Origin: Sceloporus undulatus
Taxonomy: Eukaryota > Chordata > Lepidosauria > Squamata > Phrynosomatidae
DNA length: 64,000 bases
Direction of reading: 5' to 3'
NCBI RefSeq assembly: GCF_019175285.1
Contig: NC_056527.1
Location: 53,615,486-53,679,485, forward strand
The stretch's first letter is position 1, and every line of letters starts with the position of its first letter. The notes under the pieces are model-generated. The model saw nothing but the letters and a program-made list of their open reading frames with translations. It was not told the origin of the DNA and did no database searches. This document shows positions 1 to 12,000 of the stretch, one piece after another. A program made the translations under genes and the position numbers.

Positions 1-39
1 TACCTTTAGAGTATCAATGTATTGTTTTTGAGGAAGTGT

Positions 40-228
40 AGCACAAGAGAAGAGATTTCACCTCAACATTAGGAGAAACTAATCTTTGACAGTGGAACAC
101 ACTTCTTTGGAGGTTTTTAAACAGAGGCTCGATGGCCATCTGTCAGGGGTGCTTTGTGAGTTCCTGTATGGCTGAGGGTTGGACTGGATGGTCCTTGTGG
201 CCTCTTCTAACTCTATGATTCTGTAAGA
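40..228 (+). mobile_element. CR1-like LINE, 3' end fragment
   Basis: The stretch carries the common reptile CR1-type 3' end: a segment on an element length of TTTAAACAGAGGCTCGATGG, then GGTTGGACTGGATGG and TCTAACTCTATGATTCTG. The 5' part is missing. A reverse copy lies at 59251-59353. Confidence 0.75.
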
Positions 229-541
229 GCTTTGGAAGGTGCACTGGAAATTCTAGAGAGAATGAGAGGTACCCAACTTGTTCCCCACGAAAGAGTGGAT
301 TTGTGACTGATGCTTAGGATTGACAAGACTATAGGACCCTATGGCCAGGTGCTGCTGCTACAGAAACAAAGCAACAACAGGCAGAGATGGACCTGCTAGA
401 AAAGGAAATAGCATCCTTTGTGGCATTTATCATGGAACTGGATAAAGGCTGGCTATCCAAGTCAGAGATGATCAAAAAATCTTCTACCTATATAATAGAC
501 TCATATGCAAAAGCAGAGGCCACAGTAGAGTCAAATCTGAA
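229..541. other. no gene recognised
   Basis: Unique-looking AT-rich sequence. A 74-codon reading frame from 387 has no recognisable domain and ends inside the small insertion at 554. Confidence 0.5.
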
Positions 542-607
542 GCTTTGTAAGATAATAATAATAATAACTTTATTACAGTCATTTCGCCAGCACTTGCTTT
601 GTAAGAT
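542..607 (-). mobile_element. very short retro-insertion with 12-bp target duplication
   Basis: The insert at 554-595 consists of an AAT microsatellite, ACTTTATTAC and a CAGCACTT end. It is flanked by exact copies of GCTTTGTAAGAT at 542-553 and 596-607. Read on the minus strand it is the extreme 3' tail of a retroelement ending GTAATAAAGTTATTATTATT. A like insert is at 50596-50633. Confidence 0.7.
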
Positions 608-1594
608 TTAATGTTTTCTCTCCAGGATTGTTTAGAGGAACATCACCTTCCTTGGATCAGAACCCTAGAAAGAACTGCAATGCAGGCACCTACCAAGGGA
701 TACCAAATCTAGCATAAGGTGAGAAAATAATACATTCTTGGGGCTATGCTGACTCCTTGCTTGTGGTGGACCATTTCCCTCTGACTAAATCCTTTAAAAT
801 GATGGATGATGCAAACTGCAAGTGGATGAGTCTTTGTTTTTGGGAAGGGACATAAGCATCACAAACTTAGGAAGAGGCAAGCACCTCTAGGTCAGGTGGG
901 CAACTGTCTGAGGTTTCAGGGCTACATTTGCCCCCTTAGGGACTATCCTAATGGCCCTCCAATAAAAAAAAAATCCAGAAGGTATTTTGGACAAGTTTTG
1001 GGCTCATCTTGTGTCATTTTAGGCACAGAAGAATCCTTCCCCCCCTCCACCAGGTGGTGATTGGAGTGCTCATTTCTTGTTAGGGAAAAGTATCTTCTAT
1101 GTCAAAAACTGGGAGCTCAAAATATGGCAAAATTATAAAACATTTCAATAAATAAATCAATCCCCCCCCCATAATATATCAATTTCCCCTCCATTTAGGG
1201 AGGAGTACTGAGGAGCCTTGGGCCCACAGGTCCTCCACCAAAGAAAGTTCTCCATCAGGGCAAAATCAGATCAATGGAAAACATTAAGCTCATCTTGAAC
1301 AGAAGGAAGTGGAAAAGAAACCTTTTGCAGTAGGTCCAGGGGTTTGGAAAAGGCTTCATGAAACTCACAGGGTCTCAGCAACCAACTGAATGTCCAACTG
1401 AGTGCCCCTTGATGGTAGTGGAACTAGGAAAAATGGATTGAAAGGAGTGGCGATGAATTAATTTTGGCACAGAACAAATCAACACTGACGGGAAAGGCTA
1501 AATTAATGAAGACAATTTTAGGAAGAGGATGAAAATGCTTCTTTGAAAGATTGCTATGTTCTCTCTAAAAGAAGCAATTGTAAGACTTTGCAGA
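608..1594. other. no gene recognised beyond CAPN7
   Basis: Repeat-poor AT-rich sequence with short C runs at about 1040 and 1162. No exon-like segment was found. Confidence 0.5.
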
Positions 1595-2200
1595 AAAAAA
1601 CTTGATTGGACCCCACCACCCTAGGTAACTATTGGCCAGTCTCTAATTTCCTTTTCTAAGTAAGGTCCTAGAGAGAGCAGTGGCAACACAATTCCAGGGT
1701 TTCTTGGATGAAATGGATTACATGGATGCATTTCAATCTGGGTTCAGGCCTGATTATGTGACAGAAACACCACTGGCTGCCTTGGTGAATGACCTACACA
1801 GAGAGCTAGACAAAGGGAGTGCATCCTGTTAGTGCTGGGGAAAAACTTACTGATTCTCCTGGATCTTTCAGCAGCATTTGATACCATCAATCAATGTGGC
1901 TGATATGGGACTTAGGACCATTGCTTTACAGTGGTTCTGGTATTTCTTGACTGAGGGTGATGCTGGGGGACTGTTGTGCAGGCTTTTGGCCATTAGTTTG
2001 TGGTGTTCCACAGGGGCCAATACCGTCTTCTTTTATGCTTTTCAACATCAACATGAAGTTGCTGGGATATGTCATCCAGATCTTTGAAGTTGGGTGTCAT
2101 CAGTATGCTGATGATATCCTGTTCTATTTCTCCTTTGCAACTAATGGCAAGGAGGCTGTGGTATCATTATATGCTGGGTTTGGTTCTTGTAGATAACAAA
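1595..2200 (+). mobile_element. CR1/L2-type LINE reverse transcriptase fragment
   Basis: The translation shows pieces of a CR1-clade reverse transcriptase in order: NYWPVSNF, a GFLDEMDYMDAFQSGFRP segment, LLDLSAAFDTI, VCGVPQGP, and the catalytic YADD at 2104-2115. Frame changes and stops break it, and both ends of the ORF are missing. It is an old dead copy about 1 kb below the CAPN7 stop. Confidence 0.88.
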
Positions 2201-2942
2201 ATTCATGGATATTCAAGTTCCATTAGATACAATGGCATAGGAAAATGGTATCCCTTATTTAAAGTGGCTTGAGGAAAGATATCTGAACAAGGCAAAGAGG
2301 TAACTCAAGATAAAGTCAGAAGTGAGATGCCATTCCTTCAGTGATGTCACATAACCTTGCCTTTCTCTTCTAAGCAATTTCCTGAATCCCTTGCAAAACG
2401 TTTTCTAGAGAATAGTGATTGCGTTTAACCTACTCATCAGCAGCAAATAACAAAGTACAGGCAACCAAAGCACACTGCATCTGATCAGAGACAGATCAGA
2501 CTATGTGATAAAACAAAAGATTTTCACCAATTCAGGTATCCCAGATGAACAGAACTGGAGGTACTTTTATCTTAACATTTGAAAAAAAAACAAAGTTTAA
2601 GAAGTGAGCTGGTTGGACAGAAGAGAAAAGATATCAAGGTTATTTCACACAAACAAGATAAAATTTGAGCACTTTCCTCTTCTTGCCCTCTACTCTGGTA
2701 CAATTTAAGAAACAGCACAGGTAAAATAAGGGGTTATCCCAACTTCTACACTTTCAGAGGCTGTACTGTCCAACAGAGGATCTGGGAGCTCCAACTTGGA
2801 GGTGTTATTGCCTGTAAAAGATTCCATATTCTGTTTATACATCTCATGTAAACATTTTCTTAGGGATTTCTTTGATTGTGCACTGGTAAATCATTCAGAT
2901 TATCAGTTCTGCCATATTCTTAGGTCATGAAGCAAAGCTACC
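2201..2942. other. CAPN7 3' UTR region and downstream
   Basis: It should contain the 3' UTR, but no AATAAA or ATTAAA on the minus strand is obvious here. No other gene was seen. Confidence 0.4.
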
Positions 2943-3087
2943 TCATTGCAGCTGTGATATTTTGAGAGGAGTAGCACTATTAAAGTCCAAGAAAAATGGT
3001 CCTTCCTGCTGGGGGAGAAAAGTGCTTGGAATAATATTGTAAACACCAGCAGATACACTCTCAACTTCCAGATAGCAAAATCCACAC
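2943..3087 (-). CDS. CAPN7: CAPN7 exon 21 (residues 764-811, stop)
   Basis: It encodes [17 protein letters not shown] through [11 protein letters not shown] and the stop TGA at 2945-2943. The acceptor is CCTTTGAAG. The 3' UTR runs on below 2943; its end is not identified. Confidence 0.95.
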
Positions 3088-6000
3088 CTTCAAAGGAAAA
3101 AAAGAAAAAGAGAGAGGAACAAACTTAATACAAGACCCAGAATTATACAATCAAATATGTGTAAGTCAAACAAGATGATACCTGTAATCACCGCTGTTCT
3201 TTTTCTGAAAGCCCAAAGGACCTGGGTCTCCTATTGTAGAGACTGTCACAAGTTCAAGTCCAACGCTATATTGCCTGTGAATTGAGCAGAAGTTGGATTG
3301 CCTTTTGGACACAACAGCATAAAAGCATAAGTTATTATGGAAAACAATGTTAAAGGATAAAAAGTTATTTTCCAGGGTTACCTGTGCAATTCTGTGAAAG
3401 ATTTTGGACTGACCGAGTGCATAATTCTGCACCTTTAAAAACAGCATTTTTTAAAAAAAGCTTTCTAGTTTTTATTGCTATAAATATTGGCTGAAGATGT
3501 GTGGTCAATAACTGATTAGACCCTCACAGGTGGACTAAAACAAACACAATATGTAACATTATACAAAGGAATCTTATAGTAACTTTGGCCCCATACTGAC
3601 AGGCCAAAATAAATAATGCATGCATACTAAGAGCCCGGAAGCCGCACCAAAGCCATGATCCAGTCCTAAGGACTGGTGCACAGCTTTGGTGCAGCTTCCG
3701 GACTCTTAGGACGCATGCATCATGTAAACAGCATACCTCCAAAGTGACCCGAAGCAGCTTTATTTTGGCCTGTCTGTATAGGGCCTTTGACACTGAGAAA
3801 AAAGATGCTGGTAGCCTAAGCTTTGCAGGCTGATGAAGCAGACAAGTCTACAAAAGCTTATGCTACAATCTGCTCTCAGTTTGCAATAGCATTAGCAAAC
3901 AATAGTCTCAAAGTTACTGCAGGATCCCTTTGCGTACTGATCTGGACTAAAATGGCTATGTCTTTGAATTCTATCAATATTAAACATTGTTGCATAACAA
4001 GTCTTAAATGAAGGTATCATATTGCACTTTACTGAGCTACTTGTTTTATTCTGCACCAACCTTGGTCCTCTGAGCTCAATAAGGAGTGAACCAGTCTTTT
4101 CCAACTGGAACTGGTAAATAGGATTGTTCTTGGAGGTCTCTCTAAAATTGCCACATCCGCCAGCACTGCGACCTTTCCACTGTCCATTCACCTGAAGGCA
4201 AGTCAGTTCAGTTCTTAGCATTCATATATAAATGCAGTATTTAATTTAACCTTCCTCTACATCCCTTTCCAACCTTCAAGGATCATTAGAGTATCAGTTT
4301 CAAAGTGACTCAAATTACACTACAAGTCAGATTAACTTTTTGTTCTAATCATACTGTCTATTCCATAGAAAATATGATAAATCATATTAAAAGGATGGAA
4401 AAATGTGCTCTTCCTTTAGTTCAGGTCCCTTAAAAACCTTGAATTGCTTAAATTCTTTAAAAGAGGGACTGTTGCGTTTCACTTGATTCTCACCGCAGAG
4501 TGCAAGAAGCCCACGTAATATATTTTAAACAGGGCAAACTAAGGCTTTGGATCCATCACCTTTACATGGTAGTAGGATTGCAAGCTCCCACTGTGGTGGT
4601 AAAACTGTGTGAGCAAAGAGGCTATGCTGATGGTAGAGGTGCTGCTAGTAGGTTCTCCTGTCAGATAGGTTTTTGCGGAGGAGCCAGACGAAAAGTGCCG
4701 AACAGCTACAGGGCAGAAGGAGGTGGAACTCTTAGAGACCACAGATAACGCTTGTTACTACTGTACAGAAGGAGGCACAGATAAACTACTTCTGAATTTT
4801 TTTTTACCATGAAAATCCTATGACCAGACAAGACTTTAGAGCAGAGACTGGAAGATATCACTCTCCATATGTTGTTGGACTGTAATTTCCATCAGTCCTC
4901 ACCTTTGGCTATATGATCTTGGGATTATGGGAGCTGCAGTCTAATTCCCCACTGCTGTATTAAGAGATACACCAAAAAAAAGTCAGCACCCACTTCATTT
5001 ACCATATCCCAAGAGAAATGGAATGACACTGACAGAACACAACAAGCAATGGAAATTATTTGCAAAACAACCAACTGTACTTATATGATAATTCATTGTA
5101 ATAAATTGCTGTTCAAGATTCTTAAAAAAATCCTCCAATGTACAAAGTCAACGTGAAATGTGTGGAAGGAATTCTAGGTAGCCCAGAAAACACATGGAGA
5201 TGGCAAATCTGAAGTCAACTATTTTGCAGTTCTTCTTCAGTCCAACAGTATTCAGTTCAAACATAAATTTACCTCTCTTCAGCAATGGTTTTTCTTTGTT
5301 CATCAGCATACAAATCAAACAAGTATTTTCTTCTCTTTTACAAATGTTAATTTTGTGAAGAAAGAAAAAGTGAGGACTGCAATATACATACAAGCTTGTA
5401 ATATAGTTTAATAAGTACAGTTGGCTGTTTTGCAAGTAATTCTTACTCATTAATAGATAGCAGCTCTGAGTTCTATTGAGTTTCAACAATAGCTTGTCAG
5501 GACTGCCCTCTTGCAAGGCAGTTCTCTTCATACGTCTAGAACTTGTGTCTTATTTTGTGCATCTATCTCCCATCACCCAATGCTCCTGGATGACTAGAAT
5601 GAATCCAATCATTCCTTACCCTTTTGGATACTGTATATGGTGTTGGGATCTTAGAGAAGGTAAATTTGCATGCTGAATACACCTGTGTTAAAGCAAAAAG
5701 AAAAACAATGTAGAATTGTTCATATTGCAAAAAACAAAAGGAACTCTTATAAGAAAATATAGTGTTGGAACTGAGTGGAAACTATGGTATCTTTCTGAAT
5801 GAAAATCACATGTACATAGATTTTTTCAAGAAATACTTTTGCATATCTTGTAAAATATGTGAGAATTATTTATTATTATTTATAGTACTTTCACTATTGC
5901 TTCCTTTAATTTTAAAAAGAGGGAGAAAGAGAGAGAACAGCTTCCTTTTGAGAGGAATCCCATGATCTGGGTGCTCCAAAAAACAAACAAACAGCAATTC

Positions 6001-9000
6001 AAAAAACCAAACCAAAAAATATAAGACAATCCCCAATCAATAATGGTTAGAACAGTGACAGTCTTGCCTGTAGCAATCTTCTGGTTCTTCAAAGCAGTCA
6101 TGGCACCTTTTTTAACCACACATATTTAACTATGAAAATAGTTGTTTTTGTCTTCCTTTTCTACACAAAAAGTAAAACTTTTAAGGGGGGGGGGGGAAAC
6201 ACCCTTCAAAACTATTTTACAGGAAGGGGGCTGACACACACAGAATATAAACTGTCCTCTCTTTTTTAGGCCTGCAGTGGCATATTAGGCAGCTTTTAGT
6301 AACGGCCAATACCTTTGTCTGTAGGCCACAACTATGGGCCATATGCAACACAAGGCATAATGCAAAAGTAAGGTATTGCCTTGCAAGATTTTCACAACTT
6401 TGAAACCTTATTGGTTCTTCAGATGTTGTAAACAAGGGAAAACTGACAAATTCACTTATAAATTTTCTTCAGGTTTAATTCCAGTGGTTAACTTTTACCC
6501 TGACCCTAGGCAGACCAATAGCCAGTGCACATGGAAAGGTCACTAAATACAGACAAATCTGTATCTGATGGCTGCAATCACATAAATAAGATTTCTTCAA
6601 GCCACTTCAAGTCATCATGCATTCACAATCAGCACATACAAATTCTTGAAGAATTGAGACTTAGTATGTAAGAACTTTTTGCTACAGCAATTTCTACCTG
6701 TATCATTTGTACGAAGTTTATATAAAATTAAAAATCTCTACATCACCCCATAGAGCAGGGCTCTATAATAATGTGCTTAGCCATCTGTTGTAAGAATTAC
6801 CCCAAAGCAGACTCCCTGATTTGATGGCTGTGGCAACCATTCTTCCTAGCGCCTCCAAGTCTTACTTGCAAGGGTGTTTGTAAGTACATACCCTGAGGGT
6901 ATAGTGAATTGTGTTCTGTTTCTCATACTGAGAAACCACCAGTGTGAACGTATGAGTCCCTGGAGAAGTCAATGTCATCTTGGTCAGATAGTGTGGACTA
7001 TTGATTCGAATACCATCAATATATGGTGGTGGATCAGCTGAAAAAACAAAAGACATTTTTAGATTCATGTTTGAAAAAATCTTTAGGTTAGATTAAAGGG
7101 TGGGCAACTTCCTATGATTGGGGAATTCTTTGGAGGAAGCACTACAGTTTAACTTTCTGCTGTTGCTACCACTGAAATTTGATGGCAGTCACTGCCTTTG
7201 CTGCCACCTGCAGTAGTAGAAAAAATCTGGCTGTAACTACATTGTCTCTGTACGGTACAGAAGAGTGGTAGAGTGTCTTTTGTACCACGATGCCCTGTGA
7301 AACTGTAGGGTAGAAAGTGATAAGGGAAGAACAGAAAAAAAGATGTTGCAGTTCTGACAGTGTGAATTAGGGTGATGGTGGCTGCCAATACCAGTGGCAG
7401 AGGTAATGGGGCCCACAAAAATGGATGTGAAGGCTGCATGTGATCTGCAGGTACATCTTCCCCATCCCAGTGTAGACTGAGCTGTGTCGATCCTTGTAAC
7501 TAAGTACACTGTATTGAGGATATTGTATTGTATCTTGATGTTTATGTATATTTTTTAGGAGAAGGAGGGAGGGTTAAGGGAATTAAGGAAATTTTATTAT
7601 TGTCTGTATATCTGTTGTATTGGACTGTTGTTACCCGCCTAGATCCTGGTAGGGAGAGGAGGGATATAAATAAATATTTTATTTATTATTATTTATTTTA
7701 ATAATAATAAGACTTTGCTAAAAAGTATCATTCTGGCCCCAAACCCCCCCAAATGGTGAAATGTTTCTTTTTGAAGTCTCCCAGACCAGCAATTTATCTT
7801 TAAATAGCACCTCCGATATAAACATGCTTGGTTTTGTAACCAGAAGTGGATTTTTATGGGAGGGGCATTTCTGGCAGTTTGTGTGGCCCCAGAGGCCAAA
7901 ATTGGGTCCACTCTGTCATATGGGGAGGTGAGATGTTTACACTTACCAGGGTAGTAAACCTTTTTTCCATCTGTTTTGTATACAACCATTGTGATGAATT
8001 CTCGATTGCGTGCAAAATCATCCTGCACAAAAATCAATTACAAATACAACTTTACTAGTTTATACCCAGGGTATAAACAATATGTATTTGTGGTCTCTAC
8101 TTTCTTATTCATCTAATGCCTGACTTTTCTGTAATTCACCTGCAGTCCAAAATGCTGATGCAGTCTCTGTGTCCCAGATTTCTGACAGGCAAATTCATGC
8201 TTCTACCTGACAGGCTTTACTTTTAGAGCATTCAAGGATGACCTGCCTTCAGATCCAACAGCCACTGATATAGGCATGCAAATTAGAACATCAGCAGGAG
8301 GCTAATTGGAAGCAAGTTTTTAAGAGTCAAGTATGGGTTTATACAGGGATATAGCAGTTAACCTTTCTATAAGCAAAACTCTTGCCTCACAAAAGCTTGT
8401 CATTTAATTTCTCACAGCACAATAGGTGTTCTCCTATGGTACATCTCATTAAACATCTTGGGAATTACCAATGCATCTGCAGGAAATACAAGCAGCAGCT
8501 TGGTTGCAGTTAGTGGAATGGAAAGAATTATGTGTAATGTGCTGTTCTTGTTGGTATAATTTATATTCCACCTTCTTCCCAGTCAGAGATTCAAGGCTGC
8601 TTACAAAGGTCAAAACAAGTATAGCTAAAAAATGACTTGATACAAAAATTAAAACGTAGTTAAATTGTCAATAAAATTCTGTAGTTGTTGTTAACTGCCT
8701 GTGAGTTGGCCCTGACTCATGGTAAACCTGTGGATGACACATTTCCAAGACCCCATATCCACTGTTTTGCTTACGTCATGTAGATTCATGCCTGTGACCT
8801 CCCTGAGTCTAGCAATCCAATGTGTGGTTTTCCTTTCTTTCTAATCCCCTCCAACTTTCTAAGCATTAATGTCTTTTTGAGTGAGTTACACCTTCTAATG
8901 ATGCTGTCAAAGTATAAGAGTTTTTTCATTTCATCATCTTGACTTCCAGGAGGAATTCAATAAAATTAAAAGCAGTTAAAAACTAATCATTGAAAAGATC

Positions 9001-12000
9001 AACCACAGATTTAAAAAGAGCATATAAAAGACTTTTTCCTTTTGAGCTGTCAGACCTCAAAGGCCTAGGAAAACAAAAAGGTCTTCAGTTATCTATGAAA
9101 GAATAGCAAGGAGGGCACCACTCTAATCTCTCTAGGAAGGGAGTTCCAGAGCTTAGGAACAGCTACAGCGAAGATGCTCTCTCTTGTTCCCACCAGATAT
9201 ACCTGTATGGGTTATGGGACAACTAGAAGGGCTTCCCAAGAAGATATCAATAGACAAACAGTGTTCTTCTTGCCCTCCTCCTCATGGTATCACAAGTCAT
9301 GAAACTGGCACTTCTAGGGCTAAACTGCACTTCTACATTATGTATTTGGAAAAGCAGAAAATGAACACCTTGTCTGTAATGTGTCTGCTGAGAAGAACCC
9401 ACACAGCAGCACCACCTTGTGGGCACTGAACTTCCAGTTTGTACTGTGGATTATTGGCCAAGCTATAAGCATCCTTCGCAGGACCCTGTTTTGCATCCCA
9501 GGTACTAAAAGAGAGAGGGAAAGAGAAAGAAGTGGAGGTGAATGATGCAAATAACATCTAAAGAAACTGCAATTTCTTCATACAAATTTTCATTTCTCCT
9601 TAAATGCATTTTTTCCACCTATGCCACTAATTTCAAATGGCAGGGACTGTGTAAAATATTAATCAGGAAGAAACACTAGTCTTACAAGGATCAAAGCAAA
9701 CCAGCTGCAGAAAATCTATGAATGCTGAGCAGTAATGGCTGCATGATGTGTCACAGTAATTCAATTCTATACACTGGGAAATACCAATATCTGAGTTACA
9801 ACACTCAGTCACATATCTGGGGTAATTTTCTGAATGTATCAAATATCAAATATTTGAGTTACAAGTTCGATCCCAAGGCTCCAAGGGTGACTCAGTCTTC
9901 TATCTTTTTGCAGGTTGCTAAAATGAGTACCCAGCTTGTTGAGGGTAGTTGGCTTACAGACTGTAAACTGCTTAGAGAGTGCTGAGTTGATTGATAAGTG
10001 GTATAGAAATGTAAATACTAAATACTCAGACACTTATACTTGGGGTAGTTCTCTGAATGTGAGGAAGGTCTCCATAAAGAATACAGTTTTTCAAAGATGT
10101 ATGAAGAGGCCTTGGGTCTTCTTAGATGCTTCAGGATGAAGGAACAAATGTAAGGAGGAAATTAAATGCTTAAATACAGAAATAACAGTGATGGGGAAGG
10201 AACATGAAGGAAAAATTACATGTCTATCTTAGACTTAATCATGCGTCATACTTCATTAATCCAATATACTCTCTGATATACATTTACATAGAGATATGCC
10301 CCATTAGAGTATACAGGAAAATAAAATTATATGATTGGAACATAATGATTTTGCATGCTTTTCTATTGGACAAACCTGTGAATGCATGTTGATTCCTTAA
10401 AAAGACTTGGATTCCAGCTCAAATAAATAACATCATAATACTTGCAAAGATCTTCCCAGGAGATCCAAAAAATCCCTACAATAGAAGAAAGATACAGGTC
10501 AAAATATGATCAACATGCCAATTAACACACACATCACCAAAAGGCAAAAGTCAAAAATCCTGCAAATTAAAAGGCAGAAAAGTACATTCTTTTAGAACAT
10601 AGATGTACAGTGGGACCTTGATATCTGAGGATTTGCCATCTGTGGGTGTGAGCATCTGTGGACAGCAAGCCAGCGTTGCCTCCAATGGCGTCATGGGCAC
10701 AGAGCTTCTCCGCCATTAGGGACAACTGCACTGAAGTCCTCAATCCCGCCCTCCCCATCCTAGGCTCTTTCCTTGGGCTTGGCTTTGGGGCGGTGCGGCG
10801 GTGGAGGCCTTGAGTCCCATTGGCTGGAGGGAGTTGGAGCCAGGTCTTGGGAACCCCCTCACAGCCCAACATTTGAGCCCCAAGCCCCAGCCCCAGCCCC
10901 GGCTCCCTCTGGCCAATGGGGCTCCAGCCTCTGCCTCCACACCTGCCCCTGAAGCCAAGCCCAGGGAAGAAGCTTCTGAAGGGGAGGGATAGAGAGAGGA
11001 AGGAAGCAAGGAAGGAAAGGGGAGGGAGGGAAGGAGGGAGGACTTCAGTGCATTTGTCCCTAATGCTTGCTCATTAGGAACAATGGGACTTGAGCATCCA
11101 TGGGTTTTGGTGTACGTGGGGGGAAGGGGGCTGTTGGAACGGATCGTCCGCAGATACTGAGGGCAGACTGTACATCTTAACCCGAGGCTGGGATACTCTG
11201 CATCTCTCAAAACCAGAAAGCCCCCAAATATTTCCCCTACTGCCCTAGAATTTTCTGTATGTCAGCAGTAGAGTGAAATTATACATCAGTGTCTATTTAA
11301 ACAATGAGAAAGAAAACACATTCCATGTAAAACTATGTTTTGACACAGTTGAAATACATTTCAGTTGGCTCTCCTTATCCATGGATGCTGCAGATTCAAC
11401 CAGACATGGCTTGAAAATATTTCAAAAGAAAATCCAAACAGGAAACCTACATTTTGCCATTTTATATAAGGGACACCATTTTACTATATAATGGGACTTG
11501 AGCACCTATGGATTTCGGCATCCATGGAGTGTCCTGGAACCAAACCCCAGCAGATAGCAAGAGTCCACTGTAACATTAGAAAGAAGAAAACTGAGACATT
11601 GTGATCGCAAGAATGTTTTCGGAAAGCCCCACTGAATTCAGTGGTGTTTACTTCCGGGAAACCATGCACTGAATAACAGTCTGAGCCAGATGCTTGGCTA
11701 GACTATGTGTATTAATGAAATCAGTCTACCATGTTCTGTCTGCTGAGAAACAGTATAAGGTTTCTTCTCAGTACTTGTTAGCTTCTGTTTCTTAAAAAAG
11801 GGTGGAGAGTTTAATTTACCCAGACATTTTTACAATTTAATTTGTTTTTGCAGTCCTCACCCATCATTTAAAAATCAAAATGCAGTTTGTTTAAAGCTTT
11901 TCTTTTGCAAAGTAAAATGTAAAATGTTCAGTACTGTGGGTCCTTGGTATCCAGAACCTCCATGAATATCAAATCCGTGGATGCTTGTCTTCTTAACTAT

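Noticed and set aside
1878-2272. Three short plus-strand frames as separate genes
   Set aside because: They are pieces of one decayed CR1/L2-type reverse transcriptase, recognised by VCGVPQG and YADD.
10740-11210. 156-codon minus-strand open frame rich in Pro, Ser and Gly
   Set aside because: It lies in the GC-rich core of a MITE, crosses its end, and has no recognisable domain.
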